From Paenibacillus sp. PL91 (GTDB taxonomy: Bacteria; Bacillota; Bacilli; Paenibacillales; Paenibacillaceae), in the NCBI RefSeq assembly GCF_012935325.2, contig NZ_JABBYG020000006.1:186001-250000 (forward strand): DNA of 64,000 nucleotides, given 5' to 3'. The notes under the pieces are model-generated. The model was not told the origin of the DNA. It searched no databases and saw only the letters and a program-made list of their open reading frames with translations. The first letter of the stretch is position 1. The number at the start of each line of letters is the position of its first letter. A program made the position numbers and the translations under genes. Positions 1-8,137 of the stretch are shown here, in pieces.

Positions 1-2
1 CC

Positions 3-353
3 GAGATTGTACGTGCGGCGATTCAGTCGATCCAGAAAGGCCAATGGGAAGCCGCATATTCTTTAGGTATGACAAGGTGGCAGGCGCTTCGGCGGGTCAT
101 TTTACCGCAGGCTGCTCGCGTGTCGATTCCACCGCTTGGCAGCTCGTTCATAAGCCTGGTAAAGGATACGTCTCTTGCAGCTACCATTACTTATGTGGAG
201 ATGTTCCGTGTAGCGCAACAAATTAACGCAGCTAAGTACGAGCCTCTTCTGATTTATTGCGCGGCTGGGGCCATCTATCTGTTGTTCTGCTCTGTACTGT
301 CATGGCTGCAGAATGTTACCGAGAAACGATTGGCACGGTATTCCGCAAGCTAA
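3..353 (+). CDS. Amino-acid ABC transporter permease, C-terminal part (5' end outside window)
   Basis: The frame is open from the first bases to a stop at 353, giving the last 116 residues of an inner-membrane permease. It carries the EAA signature that contacts the ATPase (EAAYSLGMTRWQALRRV, then ILPQAARVSIPP) and two further hydrophobic segments. This form of the loop is typical of polar amino-acid permeases of the His/Glu/Cys class. The ATPase gene starts 14 bases downstream, so the two are co-transcribed. The solute-binding protein would lie upstream, outside the window. Substrate is inferred from the ATPase, which resembles cystine importers. Confidence 0.9.
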   Translation, partial: EIVRAAIQSIQKGQWEAAYSLGMTRWQALRRVILPQAARVSIPPLGSSFISLVKDTSLAATITYVEMFRVAQQINAAKYEPLLIYCAAGAIYLLFCSVLSWLQNVTEKRLARYSAS

Positions 354-367
354 GGGAGAGAATATAG

Positions 368-1120
368 ATGATTGAAATACGCAATTTGCATAAATCCTTC
401 GGAACATTGGAAGTGCTGAAGGGAATTGATTTGACGTTGGAGAGGGGCAAAGTGCTCGCGATAATAGGACCCTCCGGTTCCGGCAAGACGACGCTGCTTC
501 GCTGCTTCAATCTTCTAGAAGTGCCTGATCGAGGCATATTAACGGTCGGCAAGCAGAAGTTGGATTTTGAGACGGGGAAGAAAATTCGAGAGAATGAAGT
601 AGTAGCCCTGCGTAAGCAAACGGGTATGGTGTTCCAGTCGTTTAACCTTTTTCCACACAAAACAGCTATTGAGAATATTATGGAAGCGCAAGTGACGGTG
701 CAGAAGAAGAGCAAGTCAGACTCTCGGCAACGCGCCGCAGAGCTGCTGGCTAAGGTCGGCTTGGCCGACAAGGCTGAATTTTATCCGCATCAATTGTCAG
801 GCGGACAACAACAGCGGATTGCCATAGCCAGAGCCATGGCTGTTGATCCGGAGGTGCTGTTGTTCGATGAGCCGACATCAGCGCTGGATCCTGAATTGGT
901 TGGCGAGGTGCTCAAGGTTATTAAGCAGCTTGCTGCGGACGGAATGACGATGATCATCGTCACCCACGAGATGAAGTTCGCAGCTGATGTGGCCGATCGT
1001 GTCATTCTCATGGATGGCGGAGTTATTATTGAAGAAGGGCCGCCGGAGAACGTTTTAGAAAATCCTCAGAGCGCACGTGCCATTCAATTTTTGAATCGAT
1101 TGGCCAGCTATGAAATTTAG
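368..1120 (+). CDS. Amino-acid (probably L-cystine) ABC transporter ATP-binding protein
   Basis: This 250-residue ATPase powers the preceding permease from the cytoplasmic side. Walker A GPSGSGKT is at about residues 34-41, the ABC signature LSGGQQQR at about 143, Walker B LLFDEP at about 165, and the switch histidine sits in IIVTHEM. Length is normal for the polar amino-acid family. The stretch around [17 protein letters not shown] resembles Bacillus TcyC/TcyN cystine ATPases, so cystine is my best guess at substrate, from memory rather than a search. The ATG follows GGGAGA at a workable distance, and a terminator follows the stop. Confidence 0.93.
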   Translation: MIEIRNLHKSFGTLEVLKGIDLTLERGKVLAIIGPSGSGKTTLLRCFNLLEVPDRGILTVGKQKLDFETGKKIRENEVVALRKQTGMVFQSFNLFPHKTAIENIMEAQVTVQKKSKSDSRQRAAELLAKVGLADKAEFYPHQLSGGQQQRIAIARAMAVDPEVLLFDEPTSALDPELVGEVLKVIKQLAADGMTMIIVTHEMKFAADVADRVILMDGGVIIEEGPPENVLENPQSARAIQFLNRLASYEI

Positions 1121-1138
1121 TTGAAAAACATACGAAGA

Positions 1139-1170
1139 GGGGATGCTGCCCAGGCTGGCAGCATCCCCTT
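1139..1170 (+). terminator. Rho-independent terminator of the amino-acid ABC operon
   Basis: A 12-bp stem (GGGGATGCTGCC paired with GGCAGCATCCCC) is followed by a T/A-rich run, 18 bases after the ATPase stop codon. Confidence 0.85.
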
Positions 1171-1175
1171 TATAT

Positions 1176-1304
1176 TTATATCTTGAACCTGCCGATCAAA
1201 GCATGCCATTCTTGCGCCATCATGCTGAGCGATTCAGCGGACGACGTTACTTCTTCCATCGAGGCCAGCTGTTCTTCGGAGGCAGATGCTACGTTTTGCG
1301 GAGA
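1176..1304 (-). pseudogene. Remnant of a methyl-accepting chemotaxis protein (C-terminal end only)
   Basis: Minus-strand translation gives about 42 residues ending QEWHALIGRFKI, preceded by NVASASEEQLASMEEV. Both are the hallmark last segment of the MCP signalling domain: the QNVAAASEEQ-type repeat and the terminal LIGxFK. Everything upstream (sensor, membrane spans, HAMP, signalling tip) is missing. The homology stops where a large hairpin (1312-1356) begins, so this is the tail of a deleted gene rather than a small gene. No ribosome binding site or credible start precedes it. Confidence 0.75.
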
Positions 1305-1311
1305 GCAAGTG

Positions 1312-1377
1312 AAGAAGCCTCCAACTCCACGATGTACGTGGAGCTGGAGGCTTCTTATCATCCGCATTTCAATGCGG
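1312..1377. repeat. Two adjacent perfect or near-perfect hairpins at the edge of the MCP remnant
   Basis: A 20-bp inverted repeat (1312-1331 with 1337-1356, one mismatch, 5-base loop) is followed by a 6-bp hairpin CCGCAT-ttca-ATGCGG (1362-1377). Neither has a proper T-run. The arrangement resembles the subterminal hairpins of IS200/IS605-type elements, but no transposase is present. It could also act as a poor terminator for the exporter gene that ends at 1411. Confidence 0.5.
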
Positions 1378-1410
1378 GGTGAGCCATATTCTTTGGGACT
1401 GTCTCATACG

Positions 1411-2310
1411 CTACTCTTCTTTGCCATGGCGGATGAAAAGCCACACGCCGAACAAAATTAATGCGCCGGCCGCTAGCTGATAGCCTGTTAACGCTTCTTT
1501 CAAAAGCGCCCACGCGAGAAGGGAAGCAATAACAGGCTCGCCAAGCACGGACATTGAAACTGCGGCAGCGCTCATATGCTTGAGCAGCCAGTTGAACAGA
1601 TAGTGGCCAAATAGCGTCGGAACGATCGCCAGCAGCAGGAATATGCCCCATTCCTTCGGGCTGTAGCCAGTAAAGGAGTTGCCCCGTACGATATTGTAGA
1701 AGGCGAGTGCCGTTGCTGCCAGCGCGAATACCCAAAAGTTATAGGCAAATGCACTCATATCCTTCCGCAGTTGCTTGCCGATCAGCATATGAACGGCTAC
1801 TGCCGCCGCGCCGAGCAAGGACAGAACATCGCCGAGCAACGCTTCTCTCGAGAGGGAAAGGTCGCCTGATCCGATGACGACGGAACCGATGAGCGCGATG
1901 CCCATGCCCCACAGCATCATGCGATTTGCCTTCGTGCGGAACAGCCAATAAGAGCCAAGCATGACCATGACCGGCTCCAGCGTCAAAATCACCGTAGAGC
2001 TAGCGACCGTCGTTAGCCGCAGCGACGCCATCCAAAGCAAAAAATGCAGCGCCAGCATAATGCCCGAGGCTGCTAACAGCCGCCACTGCCTTGCACTAAG
2101 ATGAAATAATTCCGACCGATATTTCCAGACGAGCGGGAGCATAATAAGATTGGTTAAATATAGTCTGTACATGGCGATAACGGCTACGTCGGCATCAGAC
2201 CAACGAACGAATATGGAAGAGAACGAGATGGCGATAATACCGACGATGTAAAGCAACTCATAAGTAGCAAATGATTTGGTGCCGCGATTCATAGTTGTAG
2301 ATTCTCCCAT
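1411..2310 (-). CDS. EamA/DMT-family transporter
   Basis: A 299-residue inner-membrane protein with about ten hydrophobic segments arranged as two five-helix halves, typical of the drug/metabolite transporter superfamily. The first half begins ELLYIVGIIAISFSSIFVRW and the duplicated half contains LSLLGAAAVAVHMLIGKQL. Substrates of such proteins (amino acids, metabolites, drugs) cannot be read from sequence. The ATG at 2310 follows TAGGGGG about ten bases upstream; a second ATG six codons in is possible. An 18-bp palindrome lies just upstream. The gene stands alone between the exonuclease and the MCP remnant. Confidence 0.9.
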   Translation of the reverse strand: MGESTTMNRGTKSFATYELLYIVGIIAISFSSIFVRWSDADVAVIAMYRLYLTNLIMLPLVWKYRSELFHLSARQWRLLAASGIMLALHFLLWMASLRLTTVASSTVILTLEPVMVMLGSYWLFRTKANRMMLWGMGIALIGSVVIGSGDLSLSREALLGDVLSLLGAAAVAVHMLIGKQLRKDMSAFAYNFWVFALAATALAFYNIVRGNSFTGYSPKEWGIFLLLAIVPTLFGHYLFNWLLKHMSAAAVSMSVLGEPVIASLLAWALLKEALTGYQLAAGALILFGVWLFIRHGKEE

Positions 2311-2337
2311 ACTTAAAAACCCCCTAACGTCCCATTC

Positions 2338-2355
2338 ACAGCAGCATGCTGCTGT
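2338..2355. promoter_or_regulatory. 18-bp perfect palindrome upstream of the EamA transporter
   Basis: ACAGCAGCATGCTGCTGT reads the same on both strands and lies 28 bases before the transporter start, just ahead of its ribosome binding site. It could be an operator or an mRNA hairpin; no local regulator gene points to a partner. Confidence 0.4.
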
Positions 2356-2415
2356 TGGTGTTGACGGGCAGGGGCTTATTTAATATTATTTGATCGCTTT
2401 AACGCATGGGAGAAG

Positions 2416-3192
2416 CTATCCAGCTTGTCCTGCTGAAGGCTTCGCTGCCTTCTCCAGCTCAGCGTCGAAATACTGCTGAAGCTCCGCTACTTTCCTTACA
2501 TCCTCGAAGGAGGCTTTTCCGGCAAGATAACGTTCAGCGAAAACTTCCCATTGCGGCACGATTTTTTGCGCGTTCATCGATCGAATCGCATTTTTGACCA
2601 TTCTGCGTTCCTTCGCGTTCGTGTACATATCCTTGAATTGCTGCTTGAGATCGAAATCCAGCTCGCCAAAAATTTTACGGAACACCTCAGCTGTCATACG
2701 TGCGTCGTCCAGTGCCCGGTGCGCCGAGCCTTCCGCTGTTATTTCGAGATCGATGAGAGCGGCTTCGACGCTGACATCATTCGTAACGTTCTTATAGCGA
2801 ATATAGCCCTTGAGCAGGTCGAAATATTCGGCGGCCATCCAGAAGCCGTCATCGAGCTTATGCATCCGCGTATCGAACACAATTCGCTTTAAATCCTCGC
2901 CGCCCCATGTGAACAGCAGGAAGCTGTCGCTTTTTTTCAGCCAAGCAGTGAAATCGCCGATCACCTTCGGAAAACGGCTTGCGATATCGATGTCTTCCTG
3001 CGGAATTCCGGTTTTCTTCTTAATAAAGCTATTCAGCTTGGAAAAATAAATCGGTCTTATTAAAGCAGAAAATTCATCCGTCTGCTCAAGCGAGCTATTT
3101 AAACGAACCGCACCGATCTCAATCACTTCCATGGGCAATTCGCTTGCAAACTTGCGTCCATTAAATTCAATATCGAGTATAATATAGTCCAA
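2416..3192 (-). CDS. 3'-5' exonuclease, DEDDh superfamily (KapD/RNase T-like)
   Basis: The protein begins with the exonuclease I motif (YIILDIEFNG, the catalytic D and E). It has the conserved IEIGAVRL strand, a middle block WGGEDLKRIVFDTRM with the motif II aspartate, and motif III HRALDDA supplying the general-base His and last Asp. The fold is that of DNA polymerase III epsilon/RNase T proofreaders; KapD-like proteins of Bacillus have this layout with a C-terminal extension. The specific substrate is unknown. I chose TTG at 3192 because GGAGG lies eight bases upstream and it puts the exonuclease motif at the N-terminus; an ATG at 3228 has no ribosome binding site. Confidence 0.88.
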   Translation of the reverse strand: MDYIILDIEFNGRKFASELPMEVIEIGAVRLNSSLEQTDEFSALIRPIYFSKLNSFIKKKTGIPQEDIDIASRFPKVIGDFTAWLKKSDSFLLFTWGGEDLKRIVFDTRMHKLDDGFWMAAEYFDLLKGYIRYKNVTNDVSVEAALIDLEITAEGSAHRALDDARMTAEVFRKIFGELDFDLKQQFKDMYTNAKERRMVKNAIRSMNAQKIVPQWEVFAERYLAGKASFEDVRKVAELQQYFDAELEKAAKPSAGQAG

Positions 3193-3418
3193 AATCTTAA
3201 CCTCCGATAGATAGCCTGTGTTCTCCATTCTATCAGAAAAAGTTATCCAGATGGGAACTACAATATGGTAGAACGCTTTTGCGCGTTTATTTTCTTAATT
3301 TTATGACATAAAAGATGACCGTTGCTAGCAAAATAACGAATGAGATAGGAATGCGCCGCCAAATGCCAATCCCAGAGGTGATTCCCAAAGCTTCTACATT
3401 TATAGGATTTAGTTCCCA

Positions 3419-3462
3419 TAAAAAAGCCTTCAGCAACAGCCCGTAAGGCAAATGCTGAAGGC
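3419..3462 (-). terminator. Terminator of the pst operon
   Basis: On the minus strand a stem GCCTTCAGCA/TGCTGAAGGC is followed by six T residues, 12 bases after the pstA stop codon. Confidence 0.85.
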
Positions 3463-3473
3463 ATGTTTCTGAT

Positions 3474-4382
3474 CTAAGAGCGCTTTGTACGGCGGGAATT
3501 CAGCCAAAGCGGAATGCGGAACACTAAATTGATCAGTAACACGACAAACACGAGCACCGCTGCTGCTTTTTGGGCAATTTCCTGCGCATCGCCGACGATG
3601 GCTTCCGATTGCACATACCAGAGGTGAACGGCGAGCGTAGCGCCTGGCGAGAAGAGGCTGAAATCCCACATTTCGCCGGATGTCGTTACGCCTGCGGTCA
3701 GAATGATAACGGCACTTTCGCCAAATGCGCGGCCAGCAACAAGGCAGATGCCCGTTATGATGCCGTTAAGTGCGGCTGGGATAAGCGCGCGGGTTATCGT
3801 TTGGAGATGGGTGCCGCCGAGCGCGAACGATGCGCTCTTCAGCTCCTTCGGCACCGAACGGATCGATTCCTCGGTTACGCGGGTTAAAACAGGCAGATTA
3901 AGAAAGGCAAGGCTGACAGCACCGCCGAGAATGGTCAAGCCGATCTCGAAATATTCAACGAACAAGGCGATACCGAACAAGCCGAATATGATGGAAGGAA
4001 CCGAAGCGAGGCCTTCTACGCAAATGCGCACGAAGCCGATCAGCTTGTTGTCAGGCGCGAATTCCGCCAAATAGATGCCTGCCGCCATTCCGAGCGGAAT
4101 CGAAATAAGCAAAGAAATGAACAGGATATAGAAGGAATTCAGCAAGGTAGGGCCTATGCCGCCGCCCTCGTCAATTTCGCTTGGCAAGCCAAAGAGGAAG
4201 TCCCAAGTTAGCTTCGGGAGCCCATCTTGCAAAATAAGATAGAGAAGCCCGAATATAAACGCGATGATTAGTAGGCCAAGTGACCATACGATGCCTGTGA
4301 ATAAACGGTCTTTTAACCGATTAAGTCCTTTTTTGCCGCTAAAGGGATTCGTTAAAGGGTTCATGTCTATGGCTTGCTTCAT
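3474..4382 (-). CDS. pstA: Phosphate ABC transporter permease PstA
   Basis: Inner-membrane permease of the high-affinity phosphate importer, 302 residues with six hydrophobic segments. It carries the permease EAA loop (KSASFALGGTHLQTITRALIP) and the RAFGESAVIILTAG segment typical of PstA. I chose ATG 4382 because it overlaps the pstC stop as ATGA and has AAAGGGGA eight bases upstream; a longer frame reaching 4481 lies inside pstC. It pairs with PstC to form the membrane channel. It is the last gene of the operon: a terminator follows directly and no pstB ATPase gene is found. Confidence 0.95.
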   Translation of the reverse strand: MKQAIDMNPLTNPFSGKKGLNRLKDRLFTGIVWSLGLLIIAFIFGLLYLILQDGLPKLTWDFLFGLPSEIDEGGGIGPTLLNSFYILFISLLISIPLGMAAGIYLAEFAPDNKLIGFVRICVEGLASVPSIIFGLFGIALFVEYFEIGLTILGGAVSLAFLNLPVLTRVTEESIRSVPKELKSASFALGGTHLQTITRALIPAALNGIITGICLVAGRAFGESAVIILTAGVTTSGEMWDFSLFSPGATLAVHLWYVQSEAIVGDAQEIAQKAAAVLVFVVLLINLVFRIPLWLNSRRTKRS

Positions 4383-5341
4383 GCTTGCGTCCCCTTTCTT
4401 TGAAGCCAACGAATGGCAACGATCATAAGCAATGAAATAACGAGGAGCAAGAAGCCCATTAAATAAAGAGCGTAGTTCCAAGTCGAGTCAAACGGTACAT
4501 TCGAAATTTGCATAACGATGTTGCTCGTTAGGACGGAGGTCGGTTTGAGCAGGCTGTCGGCCAGCTGCGGCGTATTGCCGATAACCATTACGACCGCCAT
4601 CGTCTCGCCGACTGCGCGGGCCATGCCGAGAATGACTGCATACATAATACCGCTTTTGGCAGAAGGAATCAGAACTCTCCATACCGTTTGGAACCGAGTA
4701 GCGCCAAGCGCATAGGAAGCGTCGCTGAACTTGGCAGGGACCGCGCTAATCGCGTCATCGCTAATACGGCTTACGGTAGGCAAAACCATAATTGTAAGCA
4801 CTAGCGCTGCTGCGAGCAGTCCGTCGCCCATGCCGCTGCCGGTCACCGTCCGAATTAAAGGAATTAGCACGGTCAAGCCCAGGTAGCCGTATACGACAGA
4901 AGGGATGCCGACGAGCAAGTCTAGGACCGGACGCAGCATGTTTTTCAGCCAAGGCGGTACGAATACGGACAAAAACACAGCGATGATTAGCGAGATCGGC
5001 ACACAGATGAGGAGCGTCAGCGCAGTTAAAGCAAAGGTGCCGAAGATGAAGATAAGCGCGCCATATTGCTCGTTCTCTGGATTCCATTCTGTGGAGAAGA
5101 AGAAGTCTGCAAACGATATTTGACCGAAAGTCAGCACGCCGGTTCGGAACATAAGCAGCAGTATCAAAAAGAGAATAAGACATACAAAGCTTGCAGCAGC
5201 GATGCAAAGGTAACGAAAGAGACGGTTCGTAAAAAACAGGCGGGATCTGCGGTCAAATGGCTTACTGCTGCCAGCTAAAATCGCCTTGCCAAGCTCTGCT
5301 TTGATACGCGGCTGCGTGCCGGCATGAGTGGATTCCAACAT
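4379..5341 (-). CDS. pstC: Phosphate ABC transporter permease PstC
   Basis: The 320-residue partner permease of PstA, with six hydrophobic segments. It has the motif DLLVGIPSVVYGYLGL, the EAA-type loop FSDASYALGATRFQTVWRVL and the ARAVGETMAVVMVIGN stretch found in PstC proteins. Its stop codon overlaps the pstA start (ATGA), indicating translational coupling. I chose ATG 5341 because GGAGGAG lies nine bases upstream; the ATG at 5359 overlaps that site. The upstream gene pstS is separated by a strong hairpin, which probably lowers permease expression relative to the binding protein. Confidence 0.95.
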   Translation of the reverse strand: MLESTHAGTQPRIKAELGKAILAGSSKPFDRRSRLFFTNRLFRYLCIAAASFVCLILFLILLLMFRTGVLTFGQISFADFFFSTEWNPENEQYGALIFIFGTFALTALTLLICVPISLIIAVFLSVFVPPWLKNMLRPVLDLLVGIPSVVYGYLGLTVLIPLIRTVTGSGMGDGLLAAALVLTIMVLPTVSRISDDAISAVPAKFSDASYALGATRFQTVWRVLIPSAKSGIMYAVILGMARAVGETMAVVMVIGNTPQLADSLLKPTSVLTSNIVMQISNVPFDSTWNYALYLMGFLLLVISLLMIVAIRWLQRKGTQA

Positions 5342-5453
5342 AATAATAGGCTCCTCCAAGCGAAATCGGCGGTCGCCGGCCTATGGGCAGCTTCGCTCGT
5401 TTCGCGGTTAAATATTAACGGGACTAAAAAGTAATTACTATTGAAGGAAAGAA

Positions 5454-5489
5454 CGGCCGGCTTAGGCGCTTATTTGCGCAAGCCGGCCG
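5454..5489 (-). terminator. Hairpin between pstS and pstC (partial terminator/attenuator)
   Basis: A 10-bp GC-rich stem (CGGCCGGCTT with AAGCCGGCCG) with an inner GCGC pairing is followed on the minus strand by TTCTTT. It lies 16 bases after pstS. Intra-operon hairpins of this kind usually stabilise or overproduce the upstream binding-protein message. Confidence 0.65.
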
Positions 5490-5504
5490 CTCCTTTATTC
5501 CAAT

Positions 5505-6368
5505 CTATTTAATTGCCGAGATCGGAATGAATTTAAGCTTCTTCAGCGAACCGTTTTGGAACTTCGTGCTTTGTACGTATTTGATGAATTCTTTAGTCGC
5601 GCCAGTTGGCTCGCCTTTAGTCATGTAGTAGCCATAGCCCCAAACCTTGTACTTGCCGTTAATAACGTTAGCTTCAGTTGGTTCAACATCGTTGATAGTT
5701 ACGGCTGTCATTTTGTCTGTTACGTAAGCAAGGTCCATATATCCAATCGCATTTGGTGTCGTTTCGATCGTGGACTTCATGTCGCCGCTAGTTTTTACTT
5801 CTTTGTAGTTGTCGCCTTTAGTCATGAAATCAGTACCGTCTAGCGCTTTATCTTGGAAGTTAACGCGAGTTCCGGATCCGAAAGTACGGTTTACGACGAT
5901 GATTTGAGCGTCCTTGCCGCCAACTTCTTTCCAGTTTTTGATTTTGCCGGAGAAGATGCCTTGCAGATCTTTTGTCGTTAGTTTTGTTGCTGTTACGTTT
6001 TTGTTTACTACTGCTGCAAAAGGAATAACTGCAACTTTATGAGCGACTTGGCCTTCGAATTTTTTGAAGCCAGGCACATCCTTCGAAGCGTCCCAGTCTA
6101 CAGCGCCGATGTTGGCAATGCCTTTGCGTACAGCTTGCGGTCCTGTGATCGAGCCGGCAGCGGATGCGGAAATTTTAACTTTTGGATTAAGCTTCTTGAA
6201 TTCATTAGCCGCTTGAAGCGTCAATGGAAGAAGAGCGGAAGAACCGTTAATGACGATTTTACCGCTTAGTTTGCTTGCTGCTGTAGCAGTAGGGGTGGAT
6301 GCTGGAACTGAGCTGAAGCCAACTACGGCGATAAGCGCCGCGATTGTTAATTGTTTAAACCATTTCAT
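5505..6368 (-). CDS. pstS: Phosphate-binding protein PstS
   Basis: Extracytoplasmic phosphate-binding protein, 287 residues, feeding PstCA. The mature part opens with KIVINGSSALLPLTL, the PstS phosphate-contacting loop. It has AAGSITGPQAVRKG, NRTFGSGTRVNF (second phosphate loop) and NAIGYMDLAY. ATG 6368 follows GGAGG by nine bases. An N-terminal signal peptide (hydrophobic core LTIAALIAVVGFSSV, cleavage near TAA) is present, but there is no cysteine anywhere in the protein, so it cannot be a lipoprotein. That is unusual for a Gram-positive binding protein. It lies 19 bases after the propeller gene, so both share a transcript. Confidence 0.95.
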   Translation of the reverse strand: MKWFKQLTIAALIAVVGFSSVPASTPTATAASKLSGKIVINGSSALLPLTLQAANEFKKLNPKVKISASAAGSITGPQAVRKGIANIGAVDWDASKDVPGFKKFEGQVAHKVAVIPFAAVVNKNVTATKLTTKDLQGIFSGKIKNWKEVGGKDAQIIVVNRTFGSGTRVNFQDKALDGTDFMTKGDNYKEVKTSGDMKSTIETTPNAIGYMDLAYVTDKMTAVTINDVEPTEANVINGKYKVWGYGYYMTKGEPTGATKEFIKYVQSTKFQNGSLKKLKFIPISAIK

Positions 6369-6387
6369 TAGGAATAACCTCCATTAA

Positions 6388-7788
6388 TTAGTTTGTGATG
6401 TTTTTCCAATTGCCTTGTGCTGATACAGCGAGTTGACCATCAATAAGAGCTGCGATATCGGAGCTGCCCGAAACGATCAATTCCGATGCGCTGTCTGAAA
6501 CGGACTGTACGAGTTTGCTAGTGCCAGTTGCGTTGTCGATCTCGTAAATCGCATTTGTGCTGATACCGTCAGCCGTAAGCAGATACAGCTTGCTTCCGCC
6601 TTGAACCAGTTCATATACGTCTTTGTCAGCGAACGAAGGCGTGCTTGCATGGCCTGTATTATCGATCGTAACCAGCTGACCAACGCTTGCTTCGTCTGCA
6701 CTTACGCTTACGTAGCTAACTTTGGAGCCGTCTGCCGATAGCTCAAGGAATACTTTATCAGCCGTATCTTTGGTCAACTGAACAGCTTTATTGTTAGCAG
6801 TTGCCGTGTTATAGAAGTAGATCTGCGGCTCTGTGCCTGTTGCATCGATTGCTACATCATCAAGCTCAACATCCTTGCTGCTGTCAGCAGTAACTTTCGG
6901 TTGTTTAAAGACGTAATATGCAAATTGCTTGCCATCTGCGGATACGGTCAAGTTCGCTTTGTAATCAACTTTATCTTCAAGCACTTTGGATACTTTGCCG
7001 TCAGCTACAGTAAGCTTCGCGATAACAGAGCTTTTGTCGCCTTGAAGGAAGAAGAGGGACATGCCGTCGCTTGACCAAGTCAGCTCATTTTTGATCGAGC
7101 TGTCCGTGCTTACTTGATTCGCTTGTTTCGAGACCAGATCGATGGTGAATACAGCACCGCTTGGATCGGAGTAAGCTGCGCTTTTGCCATCAGGAGAAAG
7201 GACAAGCGCAGAAGCGCCTTCGGATTTGAGCAATAGCTCATATTTGCCAGTAGCTGCATCAACTAGGTAATCCTCGCGGCCTTCGCCTGTGGAATTCGAT
7301 ACGATAAGCTGGGAGGAGCTAACCCATACCGCTTGCTCTGCTCCTGCAAGAAGGTTAACCGTGCTGATCATGTTGTCTTCGTAGGTGCCGCCAAGCGCTT
7401 GAACGAATGCAGCAGGTTCGATAAAGGTAGAGTAAGCTACTTCTTTAGCTGGATGCTGAAGAGGAGTTGCTGCACCGTTAACCGTGATCGTTTTGGAAGC
7501 AGCTTTCAGCTTCAGCGTGGTTTCGCCAAGCTTCACAACAACCGTATGGTCGCTGTTAATGTGCAGCGTAGCACCAACCGCATTGACGATGTCGCGAACC
7601 GAAGCCAGTGTAACGCCGCCGTCTACAACCGTGCGAATGGAAACCGGATTTGCATTAACCATAAAGTTCGATTGGCTGATTTGTGCTGCTTGGATGCTTG
7701 CCGCCGTTTGTGCGAAAATCGGAGTAACTGCTGTTGCGCTAATTGCTGCTGCGATCATCGAAACTACCATTGCTTTTTTCATTTGCAT
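6388..7788 (-). CDS. Secreted stalk-domain (copper-amine-oxidase-like) plus beta-propeller protein leading the pst operon
   Basis: A 466-residue exported protein. Residues 1-27 form a signal peptide ending IFAQ. Residues about 40-145 match the copper-amine-oxidase N-terminal 'stalk' pattern common in Paenibacillus (VDGGVTLASVRDIVNAVGA, then TTLKLKAASKTITVNG). The remainder is a series of TolB/WD-like blades (VLSPDGKSAAYSDPSG, TWSSDGMSLFF, TVSADGKQFAYY, ELSADGSKVSY). No catalytic motif is visible, so it is probably a cell-surface binding or scaffold protein. It is the first gene of the phosphate operon, 19 bases from pstS. ATG 7788 follows AAAGGTGA. Its role in phosphate uptake is inferred from position only. 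Confidence 0.85.
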   Translation of the reverse strand: MQMKKAMVVSMIAAAISATAVTPIFAQTAASIQAAQISQSNFMVNANPVSIRTVVDGGVTLASVRDIVNAVGATLHINSDHTVVVKLGETTLKLKAASKTITVNGAATPLQHPAKEVAYSTFIEPAAFVQALGGTYEDNMISTVNLLAGAEQAVWVSSSQLIVSNSTGEGREDYLVDAATGKYELLLKSEGASALVLSPDGKSAAYSDPSGAVFTIDLVSKQANQVSTDSSIKNELTWSSDGMSLFFLQGDKSSVIAKLTVADGKVSKVLEDKVDYKANLTVSADGKQFAYYVFKQPKVTADSSKDVELDDVAIDATGTEPQIYFYNTATANNKAVQLTKDTADKVFLELSADGSKVSYVSVSADEASVGQLVTIDNTGHASTPSFADKDVYELVQGGSKLYLLTADGISTNAIYEIDNATGTSKLVQSVSDSASELIVSGSSDIAALIDGQLAVSAQGNWKNITN

Positions 7789-7969
7789 GGAATAGGGTCA
7801 CCTTTCTCAAATGGGGTTTTTTATTGTAAACCGAATTTCCGACGGCCTTGGTCGGTATGTATAATTGGCTTGATCCCTCCCAGGCGGCGTTAGTTCGTTA
7901 CATTCCATATGTTGGGTTTCTAGTTCTACCTGATCATATCAGCGATTTATCATCCCATTATTTAGAAAT

Positions 7970-7986
7970 TGTATGGAATTTGTAAA
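7970..7986 (-). promoter_or_regulatory. Possible Pho box upstream of the pst operon
   Basis: On the minus strand TTTACA and CATACA occur as direct repeats exactly 11 bp apart, about 185 bases before the first gene. PhoP of Bacillus binds TT(A/T/C)ACA-like repeats with this spacing. Only two repeats are clear. The rest of 7789-8137 holds divergent promoters for the pst and sugar operons and no further gene. Confidence 0.35.
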
Positions 7987-8060
7987 TGATAGTAGGAATA
8001 GAGTACTAGAGTGGGACTTGTTTCTATGAAAGTAGATATTTCCCCCTTAATAAGAAAAAA

Positions 8061-8095
8061 GTGCACCATTGCCTCATTTGCACGAGGTTTATAAT
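8061..8095 (+). promoter_or_regulatory. Promoter and possible operator of the sugar isomerase operon
   Basis: TATAAT at 8090-8095 is a consensus -10 element. A GTGCA...TGCAC inverted repeat (8061-8083) covers the region of the -35, which is itself weak. That is typical of a regulated promoter, and 43 bases of leader precede the isomerase start. Confidence 0.45.
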
Positions 8096-8137
8096 GGGAG
8101 GGACTGCAAATCTATTTGCCAATTGGAGGATTAATCG

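Noticed and set aside
368..1120. Could this ATPase be the missing PstB
   Set aside because: It is on the other strand, coupled to an amino-acid permease and matches cystine-type ATPases, not PstB.
3258..3464. 68-residue minus-strand frame between the exonuclease and pstA
   Set aside because: It overlaps the pst terminator, has no ribosome binding site and no recognisable composition.
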